64,000 nt of DNA from Snodgrassella alvi (GTDB lineage: Bacteria; Pseudomonadota; Gammaproteobacteria; Burkholderiales; Neisseriaceae): contig NZ_MEIK01000035.1 in NCBI RefSeq assembly GCF_002777855.1, positions 52,411-116,410 on the forward strand, written 5' to 3'. Positions 1-8,324 of the stretch are shown here, piece after piece. The notes below the pieces were generated by a model. It made no database searches. It saw nothing but the letters and a program-made list of their open reading frames with translations, and was not told where the DNA came from. A program made the position numbers and the translations under genes. Position 1 is the first letter of the stretch. Every line of letters begins with the position of its first letter.

Positions 1-596
1 TCCTGTTTAAACTCCCCTCTTTTGGCAAATATGGTACTGTCTTTGCCATTTTTTTCTTTTTCACGTACAAAAAGATTGCTGGCCTTGCCCGTATCAGGAT
101 CAAAAGTTTCAATGAAATAAACTCGAGGATGGCTTTTGCCTATTTCCCTGAATACGCCCGGTTCGAGCAAAGACATTTCCTGTTTCTGTTTCAGTAATTC
201 TGCAAATTCTCGGCTGCGCCATTCTGCCCAGGGCTGTATCAGCATTGATACCAGTGCAACCAGCACAGAAAATGGTATGCTGAATTTCATAATTGGAAAA
301 ATCCAATTTCTTAATGATAAGCCACTGGATAGCCAGATTACCATCTCACTGTCACGCCAGTAGCGTGTCAATACTGTAATGATGCTGATGTAAGCTGTCA
401 GAATTAGTAATACCGGCGTCAGACCTATCGTCCAAAAACCAATCAGCGCTGTTACCGCATCAATGGCTACTCGCCCGCTGGCTGCTCTTCCAAGTAAATT
501 GATTGCCTGAGTAGCCACCAGTACAACAAGTAAAATCACGAATATGCCAACGGCCGTCCATGATAATTCTTTAATAAATTGGCGTTGATAAATCAT
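1..596 (-). CDS. lptF: LPS export ABC transporter permease LptF (3' part outside window)
   Basis: Inner-membrane permease of the LptB2FG complex, which extracts lipopolysaccharide from the inner membrane and hands it to the periplasmic LptC-LptA bridge. About 198 codons are visible, starting MIYQRQFIKEL at the ATG at 594-596. They show the family layout: an N-terminal membrane segment (about residues 10-32), a Gly/Ala/Ile segment (50-70), a YWRDSEMVIWLSSGLS stretch matching the conserved cytoplasmic region after TM2, then a third membrane segment (about 100-120) leading into the periplasmic beta-jellyroll. The reading frame stays open to the left edge, so the C-terminal half is missing. It diverges from pepA over 128 bp, the neisserial arrangement. 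lptG would be expected just beyond the edge, but this cannot be seen. LptF rather than LptG is chosen from the N-terminal sequence and gene order. Confidence 0.9.
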   Translation of the reverse strand, partial: MIYQRQFIKELSWTAVGIFVILLVVLVATQAINLLGRAASGRVAIDAVTALIGFWTIGLTPVLLILTAYISIITVLTRYWRDSEMVIWLSSGLSLRNWIFPIMKFSIPFSVLVALVSMLIQPWAEWRSREFAELLKQKQEMSLLEPGVFREIGKSHPRVYFIETFDPDTGKASNLFVREKEKNGKDSTIFAKRGEFKQ

Positions 597-724
597 AAAT
601 TAATAAACACATCAGCGACTGTCCATATTTTATTGACAGCCTGCGTTACAATAGGGGAATCCAAATCTGCCTAAAGCTGATTTGAACAGAATATATACAA
701 CGCCCTTAGATTGGGAGAAGAAAT

Positions 725-2134
725 ATGGAATTTAGCATAAAAACCGAACTATTGCAGCCGCAAAACAACAGTTCTTTACTGATTATCGCCGCTGCCAACA
801 ATAATCGCAATAACACTGTTATCGATACTTTGCTGTCTCAATTAGACCAGCAAGAAAAAGATTTTCTTGCTACACATACATTTGAGCAGAATCAGCTACA
901 AGCTGTAGCTGTCGCACGTATAGAAGAAGAGGATTATGTCAACATACAAAAACTGGCAACATCTGTAGCATGCTGGGCCAAAGAACAAATTCGGATTGAT
1001 GTGGATCTGAGCTTAGTTTCAAAAGCCATTGTGCAAAAATGGGTACAGGCATTTACTATCGCTGTAGGTGAAGCAGTTTATCGTTTTGACACTTTTAAAA
1101 AAGATACTAAGCCAATCAAATTGGAACAAGTACATTATTATACTAGTCAAGAAGTAAATGAATACCTTATAAAAGCTGAAGCCATAGTTTATGGAATGAA
1201 TATCTGTAAAGACCTTGGTAATGCACCCGGTAATGTATGTACTCCATCCTATCTGGCCTCTACAGCGGCTAGGATTGCTGAAAACGTAGGTGCCAGTGCT
1301 CGTATCATGTCTACTGCAGAACTTCAGGAAATGGGGATGAATGCGTTACTGGCTGTAGCTCAGGGCAGTACAGCAGGTGCATACCTGATTGAACTGCAAT
1401 ATCATGGCGCTCCTGAAGCGGATAAGAAACCAGTGGTATTGGTAGGTAAAGGTATAACCTTTGATTCGGGAGGTATTTCGCTTAAACCCGGCGCAGCTAT
1501 GGATGAAATGAAATTTGATATGTGCGGCGCAGCTTCAGTTATCGGAGCGTTTGCAGCTGCAGCAAAACTTAAGCTGCCCTTAAACCTAGTTGCAGTTATT
1601 CCTACTTGTGAAAATATGCCATCGGGTAATGCTGTCAAGCCGGGTGATGTAGTAAAAGCCATGAATGGATTAAGCATCGAGGTGCTAAATACTGATGCAG
1701 AAGGCAGGCTGATTTTATGTGATGCGCTGACCTACGCGGAGCGTTTCCAGCCTAAAGCTGTTATCGATCTCGCTACTTTGACAGGTGCATGTATTATTGC
1801 TCTGGGTCATGTAGCTCAGGGAGTACTAGGCAATAATCAACCACTAATAGAACAGTTGTTAGAAGCAGCCAACAATATTAACGATAAAACTTGGCAGTTG
1901 CCGTTATTTGATGAATATAAAGAACAGCTGAAATCCAATTTTGCGGATTTGCAAAATATAGGTGGCCGGCCTGCTGGCACGATTACTGCTGCGGCATTTC
2001 TTTCTTATTTTACAAAATCCTACCCATGGGCACATTTGGATATCGCTGGTACAGCATGGCATTCCGGATCTAATAAAGGTGCAACAGGCCGACCCGTGCC
2101 ACTACTAGTGGAGTATCTGCTTCAACAAGTCTAA
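725..2134 (+). CDS. pepA: Leucyl (cytosol) aminopeptidase, M17 family
   Basis: Cytosolic two-metal exopeptidase that removes N-terminal residues from peptides; 469 aa is a usual M17 length. The catalytic C-terminal half is intact: VGKGITFDSGG at about residues 240-250 (metal- and substrate-binding Lys and Asp), MKFDMCGAASV near 262-272, and the family signature NTDAEGRL at 322-329. The N-terminal third (1-150) is the divergent regulatory domain. In E. coli that domain also binds DNA; whether it does here is unknown. The ATG follows a strong GGGAGAAG ribosome-binding site. The stop is immediately followed by the holC ATG with no spacer, so the two genes are almost certainly co-transcribed and coupled. 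Confidence 0.97.
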   Translation: MEFSIKTELLQPQNNSSLLIIAAANNNRNNTVIDTLLSQLDQQEKDFLATHTFEQNQLQAVAVARIEEEDYVNIQKLATSVACWAKEQIRIDVDLSLVSKAIVQKWVQAFTIAVGEAVYRFDTFKKDTKPIKLEQVHYYTSQEVNEYLIKAEAIVYGMNICKDLGNAPGNVCTPSYLASTAARIAENVGASARIMSTAELQEMGMNALLAVAQGSTAGAYLIELQYHGAPEADKKPVVLVGKGITFDSGGISLKPGAAMDEMKFDMCGAASVIGAFAAAAKLKLPLNLVAVIPTCENMPSGNAVKPGDVVKAMNGLSIEVLNTDAEGRLILCDALTYAERFQPKAVIDLATLTGACIIALGHVAQGVLGNNQPLIEQLLEAANNINDKTWQLPLFDEYKEQLKSNFADLQNIGGRPAGTITAAAFLSYFTKSYPWAHLDIAGTAWHSGSNKGATGRPVPLLVEYLLQQV

Positions 2135-2590
2135 ATGCGAGATGATATGGCCACTACCACTTTTTACACGCACCTCTCTGACATAGTTTCGTTCACCTGC
2201 CGGCTGACACAAAAAGTGTTTAAAAGCGGGCTAAGTGTATTAATTTGGCTAGAAGATGCAGGTAAAGTCAACGAACTTGATCATGCTTTGTGGTCTTTTA
2301 ACGCTACTAGTTTTCTACCCCATGAAATCTGGCCTCACTCACAGCCTTTACCCGTAGAAGGACAATGGGTATTACTTTCTTATGGCAATGATTTACCTGC
2401 TATTAAAACTGATTGGGTGGTTATTAATCTGGCAGATGTTTATTGGTCTGACGCACCACAAAGACCAGAGCGTGTATTAGAGCTGGTGGCTAATGATCTG
2501 GATGAAGTCGCAATGGCAAGACAAAGATTCCGTACTTATAAGGAAGCAGGATTCGTAATCGAACACCATGATATGCGTAAAGAAAAATAA
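2135..2590 (+). CDS. holC: DNA polymerase III subunit chi
   Basis: Small clamp-loader accessory subunit; in the family chi pairs with psi (HolD) and links the polymerase III holoenzyme to single-stranded DNA-binding protein. The 151 aa match the usual chi length (about 145-150). The opening TTFYTHLSD, the central VLIWLEDAGKVNELDHALWSF and the WPHSQPLPVEGQWVLL segment are typical. The first ATG directly abuts the pepA stop. An ATG four codons in (2147) gives MATTTFYTHLSD, closer to typical chi N-termini, and could be the true start. pepA-holC is a conserved pair in many proteobacteria. A bidirectional terminator follows. Confidence 0.9.
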   Translation: MRDDMATTTFYTHLSDIVSFTCRLTQKVFKSGLSVLIWLEDAGKVNELDHALWSFNATSFLPHEIWPHSQPLPVEGQWVLLSYGNDLPAIKTDWVVINLADVYWSDAPQRPERVLELVANDLDEVAMARQRFRTYKEAGFVIEHHDMRKEK

Positions 2591-2601
2591 ATCGTCAAAC
2601 T

Positions 2602-2635
2602 AAAATTAGCGGGTTTTTATTAACCCGCTAATTTT
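2602..2635. terminator. Bidirectional terminator between holC and rfbD
   Basis: A perfect 14-bp inverted repeat (AAAATTAGCGGGTT paired with its complement, 6-nt loop) lies between the convergent genes holC and rfbD. T-rich sequence lies on both sides, so it can stop transcripts from either direction. Confidence 0.9.
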
Positions 2636-2642
2636 ATATTTT

Positions 2643-3503
2643 TTATTTTAAAAGTTTGCTAACGACTTGCGATAAAGGCGTATCGGTTACTGGTTGCTGT
2701 AGGATATTTTGCAAGGTACGGCTATCTAGAATACCAAACTCAGGACGCTTAGCTGCACACTTATAATCTGCGGTAGCGATGCGTTCTACCTTTACTTTAC
2801 TATAGCGATCATCTATTTTGGCAGCTTCGATAAAAATGCGCTGAGCAAAATCTGCCCAGCTCATTTGCTGACTACCAGCAAAATGGAATATTCCACGTGG
2901 CGAACTATTTAATTCAGCTAGGCGGATGATGGCTTCAGCTAAATCTCCGGCATAGGTTGGACAACCAATTTGGTCATCAACGACCCTGATAGTCGGTGCT
3001 TCCAAACCTTTTTGCAACATAATTTTAACAAAATTGTGGCCATGTTCACTGTAAACCCAAGAAGTTCGGATGACTGCAGTTTCAACATGGGCATTTAAAG
3101 CAAGTAATTCACCTGCCAATTTACTGTGTCCGTAAATATTTGCTGGATTAGGAGCCATATTTTCAGTGAGCACTACATGATGATGGCCATCAAATACCTG
3201 CTCAGTGGACAAATGAATCAAACGTGCACCAATCGACTGTGCAGCCTGTGCTAGATTCAGAGTTCCGGTTGCATTAACTGCAAATGCTTTATCGCTATCT
3301 GTTTCAGCGGCATCGACTTTAGTATAACCGGCAGCATTGATGATCATATCCGGTTCAAATGTCTTAACCATATTGAGCACATTATGTGCATCTGTAATAT
3401 TCAGTGTCTGAGAATCACTGGCTATCAATTCCCAGTTTTCAGGAAATCTTTCCCGCAAGCAACTTCCTACCTGACCTTTTGAACCCGTTAATAGAATACG
3501 CAT
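2643..3503 (-). CDS. rfbD: dTDP-4-dehydrorhamnose reductase family protein (RmlD)
   Basis: NADPH-dependent SDR-family reductase expected to make dTDP-L-rhamnose for surface polysaccharide; 286 aa. It has an N-terminal Rossmann motif MRILLTGSKGQVG, INAAGYTKVDAAE (RmlD-typical), the catalytic YGHSK (Tyr-x3-Lys) and DQIGCPTYAGDLA in the C-terminal substrate region. The usual STDYVFDG is changed to STEQVFDG; the catalytic Thr is kept but the Asp and Tyr are replaced. The ATG at 3503 is chosen because it sits behind AAAGG and matches family N-termini; a longer frame opens with TTG at 3530. No rmlA, rmlB or rmlC lies nearby, so the rest of the rhamnose pathway must be elsewhere or the substrate differs. 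Confidence 0.85.
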   Translation of the reverse strand: MRILLTGSKGQVGSCLRERFPENWELIASDSQTLNITDAHNVLNMVKTFEPDMIINAAGYTKVDAAETDSDKAFAVNATGTLNLAQAAQSIGARLIHLSTEQVFDGHHHVVLTENMAPNPANIYGHSKLAGELLALNAHVETAVIRTSWVYSEHGHNFVKIMLQKGLEAPTIRVVDDQIGCPTYAGDLAEAIIRLAELNSSPRGIFHFAGSQQMSWADFAQRIFIEAAKIDDRYSKVKVERIATADYKCAAKRPEFGILDSRTLQNILQQPVTDTPLSQVVSKLLK

Positions 3504-3689
3504 AGCGAAGCCTTTATTATCAATGAGCAATGTAATAATTAATATTGTAATATCAATAATGCTGCATACATTATGTAGGATTAGTAAAATAAACTAACAA
3601 TGAGAATATTGTTACACAACGAAATTTTATTTTCAGCTGTGTTTGATACATTAATTAAAGAATGTTTGATATAGGTAGATTTTTAACTG

Positions 3690-4826
3690 CTATAACAAAC
3701 TACCTTTTAACCAAGAAGCACTCTGCTCATGGCGAATTGTCCAGCGACAATCATTACCCAGCAGTCTAAGATCGACTGATTGCCATTCAGATTCATTCAA
3801 TGCCTCTTGATTTTCAGGAAGTTCGATTGCGTTTCTTGCGGATGAACCTAGAATCTTAGGCGCCTGATAATAAATAATTTCGTCTACTGCTTGGCTTGCC
3901 AGTAAAGCAGAATTCAAGGTCGCGCCCGTTTCCGCGAGAATCAAACCGATATTACGTTGAACCAGTATCGGCCAAAGTTCGGAAAGTTCTATTTGTCCGT
4001 ACTGGTTTGGAGGCATGGTTACAACGGAAACATGGGGATATGGTGCAAAAACGGCATGTTTAGCCTTGTCTCGGATTGTAGTCACAATTAGTGATGGACT
4101 ATTTGCATCCTGAATCACATGGAAAGCAGGAGTAATACGCAGCTGACTATCCAAAATAATACGCACTGGCTGGCGCAAGGTTGTAAACCTCCGCACATTC
4201 AACAGTGGATCATCTGCAATAACGGTATTGATACCTGTTAAGACTGCACAGCTCTCAGCGCGCAATGTATGAACATCATTACGAGCAGCATCACTTGTAA
4301 TCCACTGGCTTTGCCCATTACTCAATGCAGTTTTACTATCAAGACTGGCTGCAATTTTTAGTCTGATATAAGGTTTGTTTCTTTCTTGTCTAGAAAGGAA
4401 ACCTGGATTAAGTTCACGCGCCTGTAAGGTAAACAATCCGCTTTCAACATTCACACCAGCTTGTTCCAGCATCTTTATACCCTTGCCACTAACCTGTGGA
4501 TTAGGGTCTAGCATGGCCACAACAACGCGCTTAATACCTGCTTCAATCAACGCCTGTGCACAGGGCCCCGTTTTACCTGTATGACTGCAAGGCTCTAGTG
4601 TGACATATGCAGTAGCATCGAGAGCCAATGATCCAGCCTGTTTCAACGCATTAACCTCAGCATGAGCTAAACCAGTTTGCACATGGAAACCCTCACCTAC
4701 TATCTGCTCACCATGAGCAATTACACATCCAACCCGGGGATTGGGAGAAGTAGAAAACCGCCCTTGCCAGGCCAGATCAAGGGCGGTTTGCATAAATTTT
4801 CTATCCAGCTCGGAAAAGCTCATCAT
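3690..4826 (-). CDS. ribD: Bifunctional riboflavin biosynthesis protein RibD (deaminase/reductase)
   Basis: Catalyses two steps of riboflavin synthesis: deamination of the pyrimidine intermediate, then NADPH-dependent reduction of its ribosyl side chain. The 378 aa divide into a zinc cytidine-deaminase-like domain (1-145) with H55-A-E57 and PCSHTGKTGPC (Cys80 and Cys89, zinc ligands), and a DHFR-like reductase domain (about 150-375, starting YIRLKIAASLDSKTA). The start codon overlaps the stop of the upstream lipoprotein gene by one base (TAATG), so translation is probably coupled. A second ATG follows immediately. It is downstream of nrdR in the same direction, a common nrdR-ribD neighbourhood. 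No FMN-riboswitch-like leader was seen. Confidence 0.96.
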   Translation of the reverse strand: MMSFSELDRKFMQTALDLAWQGRFSTSPNPRVGCVIAHGEQIVGEGFHVQTGLAHAEVNALKQAGSLALDATAYVTLEPCSHTGKTGPCAQALIEAGIKRVVVAMLDPNPQVSGKGIKMLEQAGVNVESGLFTLQARELNPGFLSRQERNKPYIRLKIAASLDSKTALSNGQSQWITSDAARNDVHTLRAESCAVLTGINTVIADDPLLNVRRFTTLRQPVRIILDSQLRITPAFHVIQDANSPSLIVTTIRDKAKHAVFAPYPHVSVVTMPPNQYGQIELSELWPILVQRNIGLILAETGATLNSALLASQAVDEIIYYQAPKILGSSARNAIELPENQEALNESEWQSVDLRLLGNDCRWTIRHEQSASWLKGSLL

Positions 4827-5416
4827 TAACTATTCTGTAAATTAATTGTTTTCAAAGTAGCTGCCAGAGCATCATCAGAGGCACTATCGCTGCTGGCACA
4901 AACTGTATACAGATTTCCATTTGCCACTAATGCAACACAGCTTTCATTTAATAAAGTACCGTTTTGCTGATGGCTGAAGCGGTAATTCATGCGGTTTTCA
5001 GTAGCAATTCCCAGCTTAACTTTGCTTATGGCTGCGTTGTTTTTCAAGCTATCTGCTAAATTTTTAAAATATTCGTCTGGTTTGATTTTCATTACGCCCA
5101 GATTATTTACCGCCAGTGTAATATTGCTGTCATCATCGTGCTGCAATAATGTCAGATTCTTTACCTGACTCTGATCAACCCAGTCAGAGGCACTATCCAA
5201 AACATCAGTAAAATCACCATCTAACACAATGCTAACTTTGCCATCGTTACTGCTTAATGTTTGAGTAGAGGTTGCATTAGTCTCAGAAGCGTCACTGGCA
5301 CTACTTGCTGCCTGAGTATCGCTGGCATCAATCGTTACAGAGGTATCTTTCTGTTTACAAGCAGATAAACTCAGCAAAGCGATTGCAACCAGCAACCATA
5401 AACGAGATTTCAACAT
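4826..5416 (-). CDS. Predicted lipoprotein of unknown function
   Basis: 196 aa with a clear lipoprotein signal peptide: MLKSR, a hydrophobic stretch, then lipobox L17-S-A-C20 followed by Lys-Gln-Lys. A Ser/Ala/Thr/Asp-rich linker (about 25-55) leads to a compact domain (about 60-196) containing VSIVLDGDFTD, a DEYF segment, and two Cys near the C-terminus (in NESCVALV and YTVCASS) that could form a disulfide. I do not recognise a named family. It lies between nrdR and ribD in the same orientation, overlapping ribD by one base, so it is co-expressed with an unrelated cytosolic enzyme. An envelope location, outer membrane or periplasmic face, is inferred from the signal only. Confidence 0.85.
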   Translation of the reverse strand: MLKSRLWLLVAIALLSLSACKQKDTSVTIDASDTQAASSASDASETNATSTQTLSSNDGKVSIVLDGDFTDVLDSASDWVDQSQVKNLTLLQHDDDSNITLAVNNLGVMKIKPDEYFKNLADSLKNNAAISKVKLGIATENRMNYRFSHQQNGTLLNESCVALVANGNLYTVCASSDSASDDALAATLKTINLQNS

Positions 5417-5519
5417 GATAAATTCAAGCTTTCATGACAAGGCATAATGGTTACAAAGTATAACAAGATTTAGCCGCCATTGCAGCGAACAGAAAGAAAC
5501 AGCATGAGAATTTATACTT

Positions 5520-5975
5520 CTAATTTTTCTTTTTTAAACTAGCGATGAGCTGTGTGAATTCTGAAACATCATGAAAACTTTTATATACCGATGCAAAGCG
5601 GACATACGCTACTTCATCCAGTTTTGCCAGTAACCCAAGTACCATATCTCCAATCATATGGCTGGGCACTTCTTTAATACCCATATGGTAAAGATTGGTT
5701 TCAATCTCTGCTACTGCATTCTCAATACTTTCTCTATCCATTGGCCGTTTATGCAATGCCCTACTAATACTGGTATAAAGTTTAGCAGGATCAAAAAGCA
5801 CTTTTTCACCTGTCCGCTTGATAATCAAAGGCATGCGCATTTCCACTACTTCCAGTGTACTAAAGCGGCTATCACAGGCAAGACAGCGGCGACGGCGGCG
5901 AATACTATTATTACCTTCACTCAGACGAGTATCTATTACCTGTGTATTATGATGTTGACAAAAGGGACATTTCAT
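5520..5975 (-). CDS. nrdR: Transcriptional repressor NrdR
   Basis: ATP/dATP-sensing repressor of ribonucleotide reductase genes; 151 aa from the ATG at 5975, the usual length. The N-terminal zinc ribbon has C3-P-F-C6 and C31-L-A-C34, with the Arg-rich SIRRRRRC segment typical of NrdR. An ATP-cone follows (about residues 49-139, beginning LIIKRTGEKVLFD). A longer frame opens with TTG at 6008, but the family always starts MKCPFC. It is first in a minus-strand group with the lipoprotein gene (103-bp gap) and ribD. Confidence 0.96.
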   Translation of the reverse strand: MKCPFCQHHNTQVIDTRLSEGNNSIRRRRRCLACDSRFSTLEVVEMRMPLIIKRTGEKVLFDPAKLYTSISRALHKRPMDRESIENAVAEIETNLYHMGIKEVPSHMIGDMVLGLLAKLDEVAYVRFASVYKSFHDVSEFTQLIASLKKKN

Positions 5976-6457
5976 ATAAATGCAAATTGATAAAAAAGAA
6001 TTGAACAACTATTGTGGCAGGCACTACCAAGGCTGGCAAGCTTCTTTATACACAGAGTTAGTACAATTCGAACATAAAGCGCAAACTTATCCACCTGTAC
6101 ACAAATTTCAGCGCAAAACTGCGGGTAAAATCTGGGGATAACTATAATATACTATTGTTTTTTAGAAAATATTTTTAATTGATTAAAAAATAGGCAATTT
6201 ATAAATACCTACCAATATTAAGTGTATACAACAATCGGGAACTATATATTCACTGAGCTAAAATCATCTACATCAACCTGTGAAAACATAATAAACATTG
6301 AAATAAAATTCACAAATAAACAAAGATGTGGAAGGATTGATTAAATTTTGGATTTATCTAAAACAAAAAGAAAAAGTACCATTTATATATATTGTAGATA
6401 TTACAAAATTAATAGACATAATAATTGTGATTACAAAAAAAGATTTCTGTAAAAAAG
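5976..6457. other. AT-rich intergenic region with DnaA-box-like motifs
   Basis: 482 bp between nrdR and the GNAT gene without a convincing ORF. It contains one perfect DnaA-box match TTATACACA (6046-6054), a near match TTATCCACC (6087-6095), and TGGGGATAA (6133-6141, the reverse complement of TTATCCCCA). A very AT-rich stretch of about 300 bp follows. The nrdR promoter must lie here, but no convincing -35/-10 pair was found. Confidence 0.4.
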
Positions 6458-6946
6458 CTACTCTGTTAAATATTTTCGCATCAGCAGGCAATTCACCGTA
6501 ACCTCTTTATTAAGCGGCAAAGCACATTCTCCCAAAGAAACATAGCCATTGATTTCATAAAACTTTACAGAATTAAGCGATGCATACAGCTTCAGCATCC
6601 CCAAACCTGCACGAATGGCAACATTTTCAGCACGCTGCAACAAAGCCGTTCCTAACCCCTGATTATGTACAAACGGATGGATATATAATGCATCCAATTG
6701 TGCCTCAACAAGATCCATTTGAAAAAAACCCTGTATATGGCCCTTATAATCAACTACCCATAAAGCTTTATTTGTATCAGCCAGAGTATGTAAATAACTT
6801 TCAATATTTAATAATGATAACCAAGCTTTCAACACGGTTTCATCATACTTGCGTGCGCAAGTATATTGCACTGCATAGCGATGCGCATTGTAGATGTCTT
6901 CACAATCCTCCGCCCGTGCCGGACGCAAATAAGTAATAATACTCAT
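6458..6946 (-). CDS. GNAT-family N-acetyltransferase
   Basis: 162-aa single-domain acetyltransferase. The acetyl-CoA binding motif A is visible as the LDALYIHPFVHNQGLGTALL stretch (Q96-G-L-G99 in the pyrophosphate loop), followed by a helix and the motif-B-like LYASLNSVKFYEINGYVSLGE with the Tyr often used as general acid (FYEINGY). It opens YLRPARAEDCEDI, a common GNAT beginning. The substrate cannot be predicted from sequence; small molecules and protein N-termini are both possible. It stands alone, flanked by long AT-rich spacers. Confidence 0.88.
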   Translation of the reverse strand: MSIITYLRPARAEDCEDIYNAHRYAVQYTCARKYDETVLKAWLSLLNIESYLHTLADTNKALWVVDYKGHIQGFFQMDLVEAQLDALYIHPFVHNQGLGTALLQRAENVAIRAGLGMLKLYASLNSVKFYEINGYVSLGECALPLNKEVTVNCLLMRKYLTE

Positions 6947-7104
6947 AACAATTCTTTAAATTAGGTCTGCACTACGTAGATTTACTCATCAAATATTAAG
7001 ATTTTATATCACACACACATAATTAAGCAAAACAACACCTTTCATTCATAATAAGCAGGTGATAGCATATAGATAGATATCATACAGCGACAGGTTATAA
7101 CATC

Positions 7105-8088
7105 ATGAATAAAAAAACTATTTATTTAGCTGGCGGTTGCTTTTGGGGTATGAAAGGCTATTTTAAAAGACTAAAAGGCGTGTTGCACACGGAAGCAGGT
7201 TATGCCAATGGACGTACTACTAATCCCAGTTACGAAGAGGTATGCAACCAAAATACCGGCCACGCCGAAACCATCAAACTTGAATACGATGCAGACATTC
7301 TGTCCTTAACAGATATTCTGCGACATTTTTTTCGAATCATTGACCCCACTACCCTAAACCGGCAGGCCCACGATGTAGGTACCCAGTACCGCAGTGGTAT
7401 TTATTATGTTGATGCAGCTGATCGCGATATTATTCAGGCGGCCATCAAAGCTGAACAGGGTCGGTACACAGCACCAATTGTTGTGGAAAATCTGCCATTA
7501 CAAAATTTTTTCCCGGCTGAAGAATATCATCAGGACTATCTGGATAAAAATCCACAGGGCTATTGCCATATTGATTTACAAAAAGCGCGTGAACCATTGC
7601 CCGAACTGCCTCAGCCAACTACTCCTACTCAAGCCTACAACCCTAATTCATTTCACAAACCCGATAATGCTGCTTTACATCAACAGTTAAGCGAAGAAGC
7701 CTATCAGGTAACACAGAATTCTGCTACCGAACGACCTTTTAGCCATCCCTATGATGAGCTGTTTGTTCCCGGTATTTACGTGGATATTGTAAGTGGAGAA
7801 CCCTTATTCAGTTCGCGTGACAAATTCAATTCCGGCTGTGGCTGGCCCGCTTTTAGCCAGCCAATTCAATCAGAAGCCGTTAGTGAACATCATGATAACA
7901 GCCATGGTATGCAACGCACAGAGATACGTAGCCATCAGGCTGATTCGCATTTAGGACATGTATTCAATGATGGTCCGCAAGAACGGGGTGGTTTGCGCTA
8001 CTGTATCAACGGCTCTAGCCTGCGCTTCATTCCATATGATGAAATGGAAGCAGCAGGCTATGGCGCTTATAAGGATATGGTCAAATAA
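7105..8088 (+). CDS. msrAB: Bifunctional peptide methionine sulfoxide reductase MsrA/MsrB
   Basis: Repairs both stereoisomers of oxidised methionine. The 327 aa fuse MsrA (about 1-160: AGGCFWG with catalytic C12, [22 protein letters not shown], resolving C154 in GYCHID) to MsrB (about 195-325: SGCGWPAF with C245, [16 protein letters not shown] with catalytic C300). The two domains closely resemble the C-terminal two-thirds of gonococcal PilB, but the N-terminal thioredoxin-like domain and the signal peptide are absent, so the enzyme should be cytosolic and depend on an external reductant. The usually conserved Glu in GCFWGxE is Lys17 here. The gene stands alone; a weak hairpin at 8101-8131 follows it. 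Confidence 0.96.
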   Translation: MNKKTIYLAGGCFWGMKGYFKRLKGVLHTEAGYANGRTTNPSYEEVCNQNTGHAETIKLEYDADILSLTDILRHFFRIIDPTTLNRQAHDVGTQYRSGIYYVDAADRDIIQAAIKAEQGRYTAPIVVENLPLQNFFPAEEYHQDYLDKNPQGYCHIDLQKAREPLPELPQPTTPTQAYNPNSFHKPDNAALHQQLSEEAYQVTQNSATERPFSHPYDELFVPGIYVDIVSGEPLFSSRDKFNSGCGWPAFSQPIQSEAVSEHHDNSHGMQRTEIRSHQADSHLGHVFNDGPQERGGLRYCINGSSLRFIPYDEMEAAGYGAYKDMVK

Positions 8089-8100
8089 TATCTACCGTTT

Positions 8101-8131
8101 AGGCAGCACGGGTGCAATAGCCATGCTGCCT
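8101..8131 (+). terminator. Possible terminator hairpin after msrAB
   Basis: An 8-bp stem (AGGCAGCA with its complement, 15-nt loop) lies 12 bp after the msrAB stop. No T-run follows, so termination is uncertain. Confidence 0.35.
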
Positions 8132-8324
8132 GATTAAAGATTTAAATACTACTGCCCATATCTAGAACCAAAGCAATATTTAACCGATATTATTTTGAAA
8201 TTAAGAACCTACATCTTTCTATGCACTGATGCGGACAACAACGAATAATAAAAAATTACCTGAAAACGATCAAACAGGTATCATGTGAACTAACCAAACC
8301 TAAACCCATCAGGAACACCCCGTT

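Noticed and set aside
2643..3530. Longer, non-ATG starts for rfbD, and likewise for nrdR, trmB, the TonB receptor, hemX, cls, mrcA and dnaG
   Set aside because: These use TTG or GTG and add residues that do not match family N-termini; nearby ATGs fit better, several of them with Shine-Dalgarno sites.
4827..5519. FMN riboswitch for ribD
   Set aside because: ribD directly overlaps the lipoprotein gene and no conserved RFN-like element was visible in the spacers upstream.
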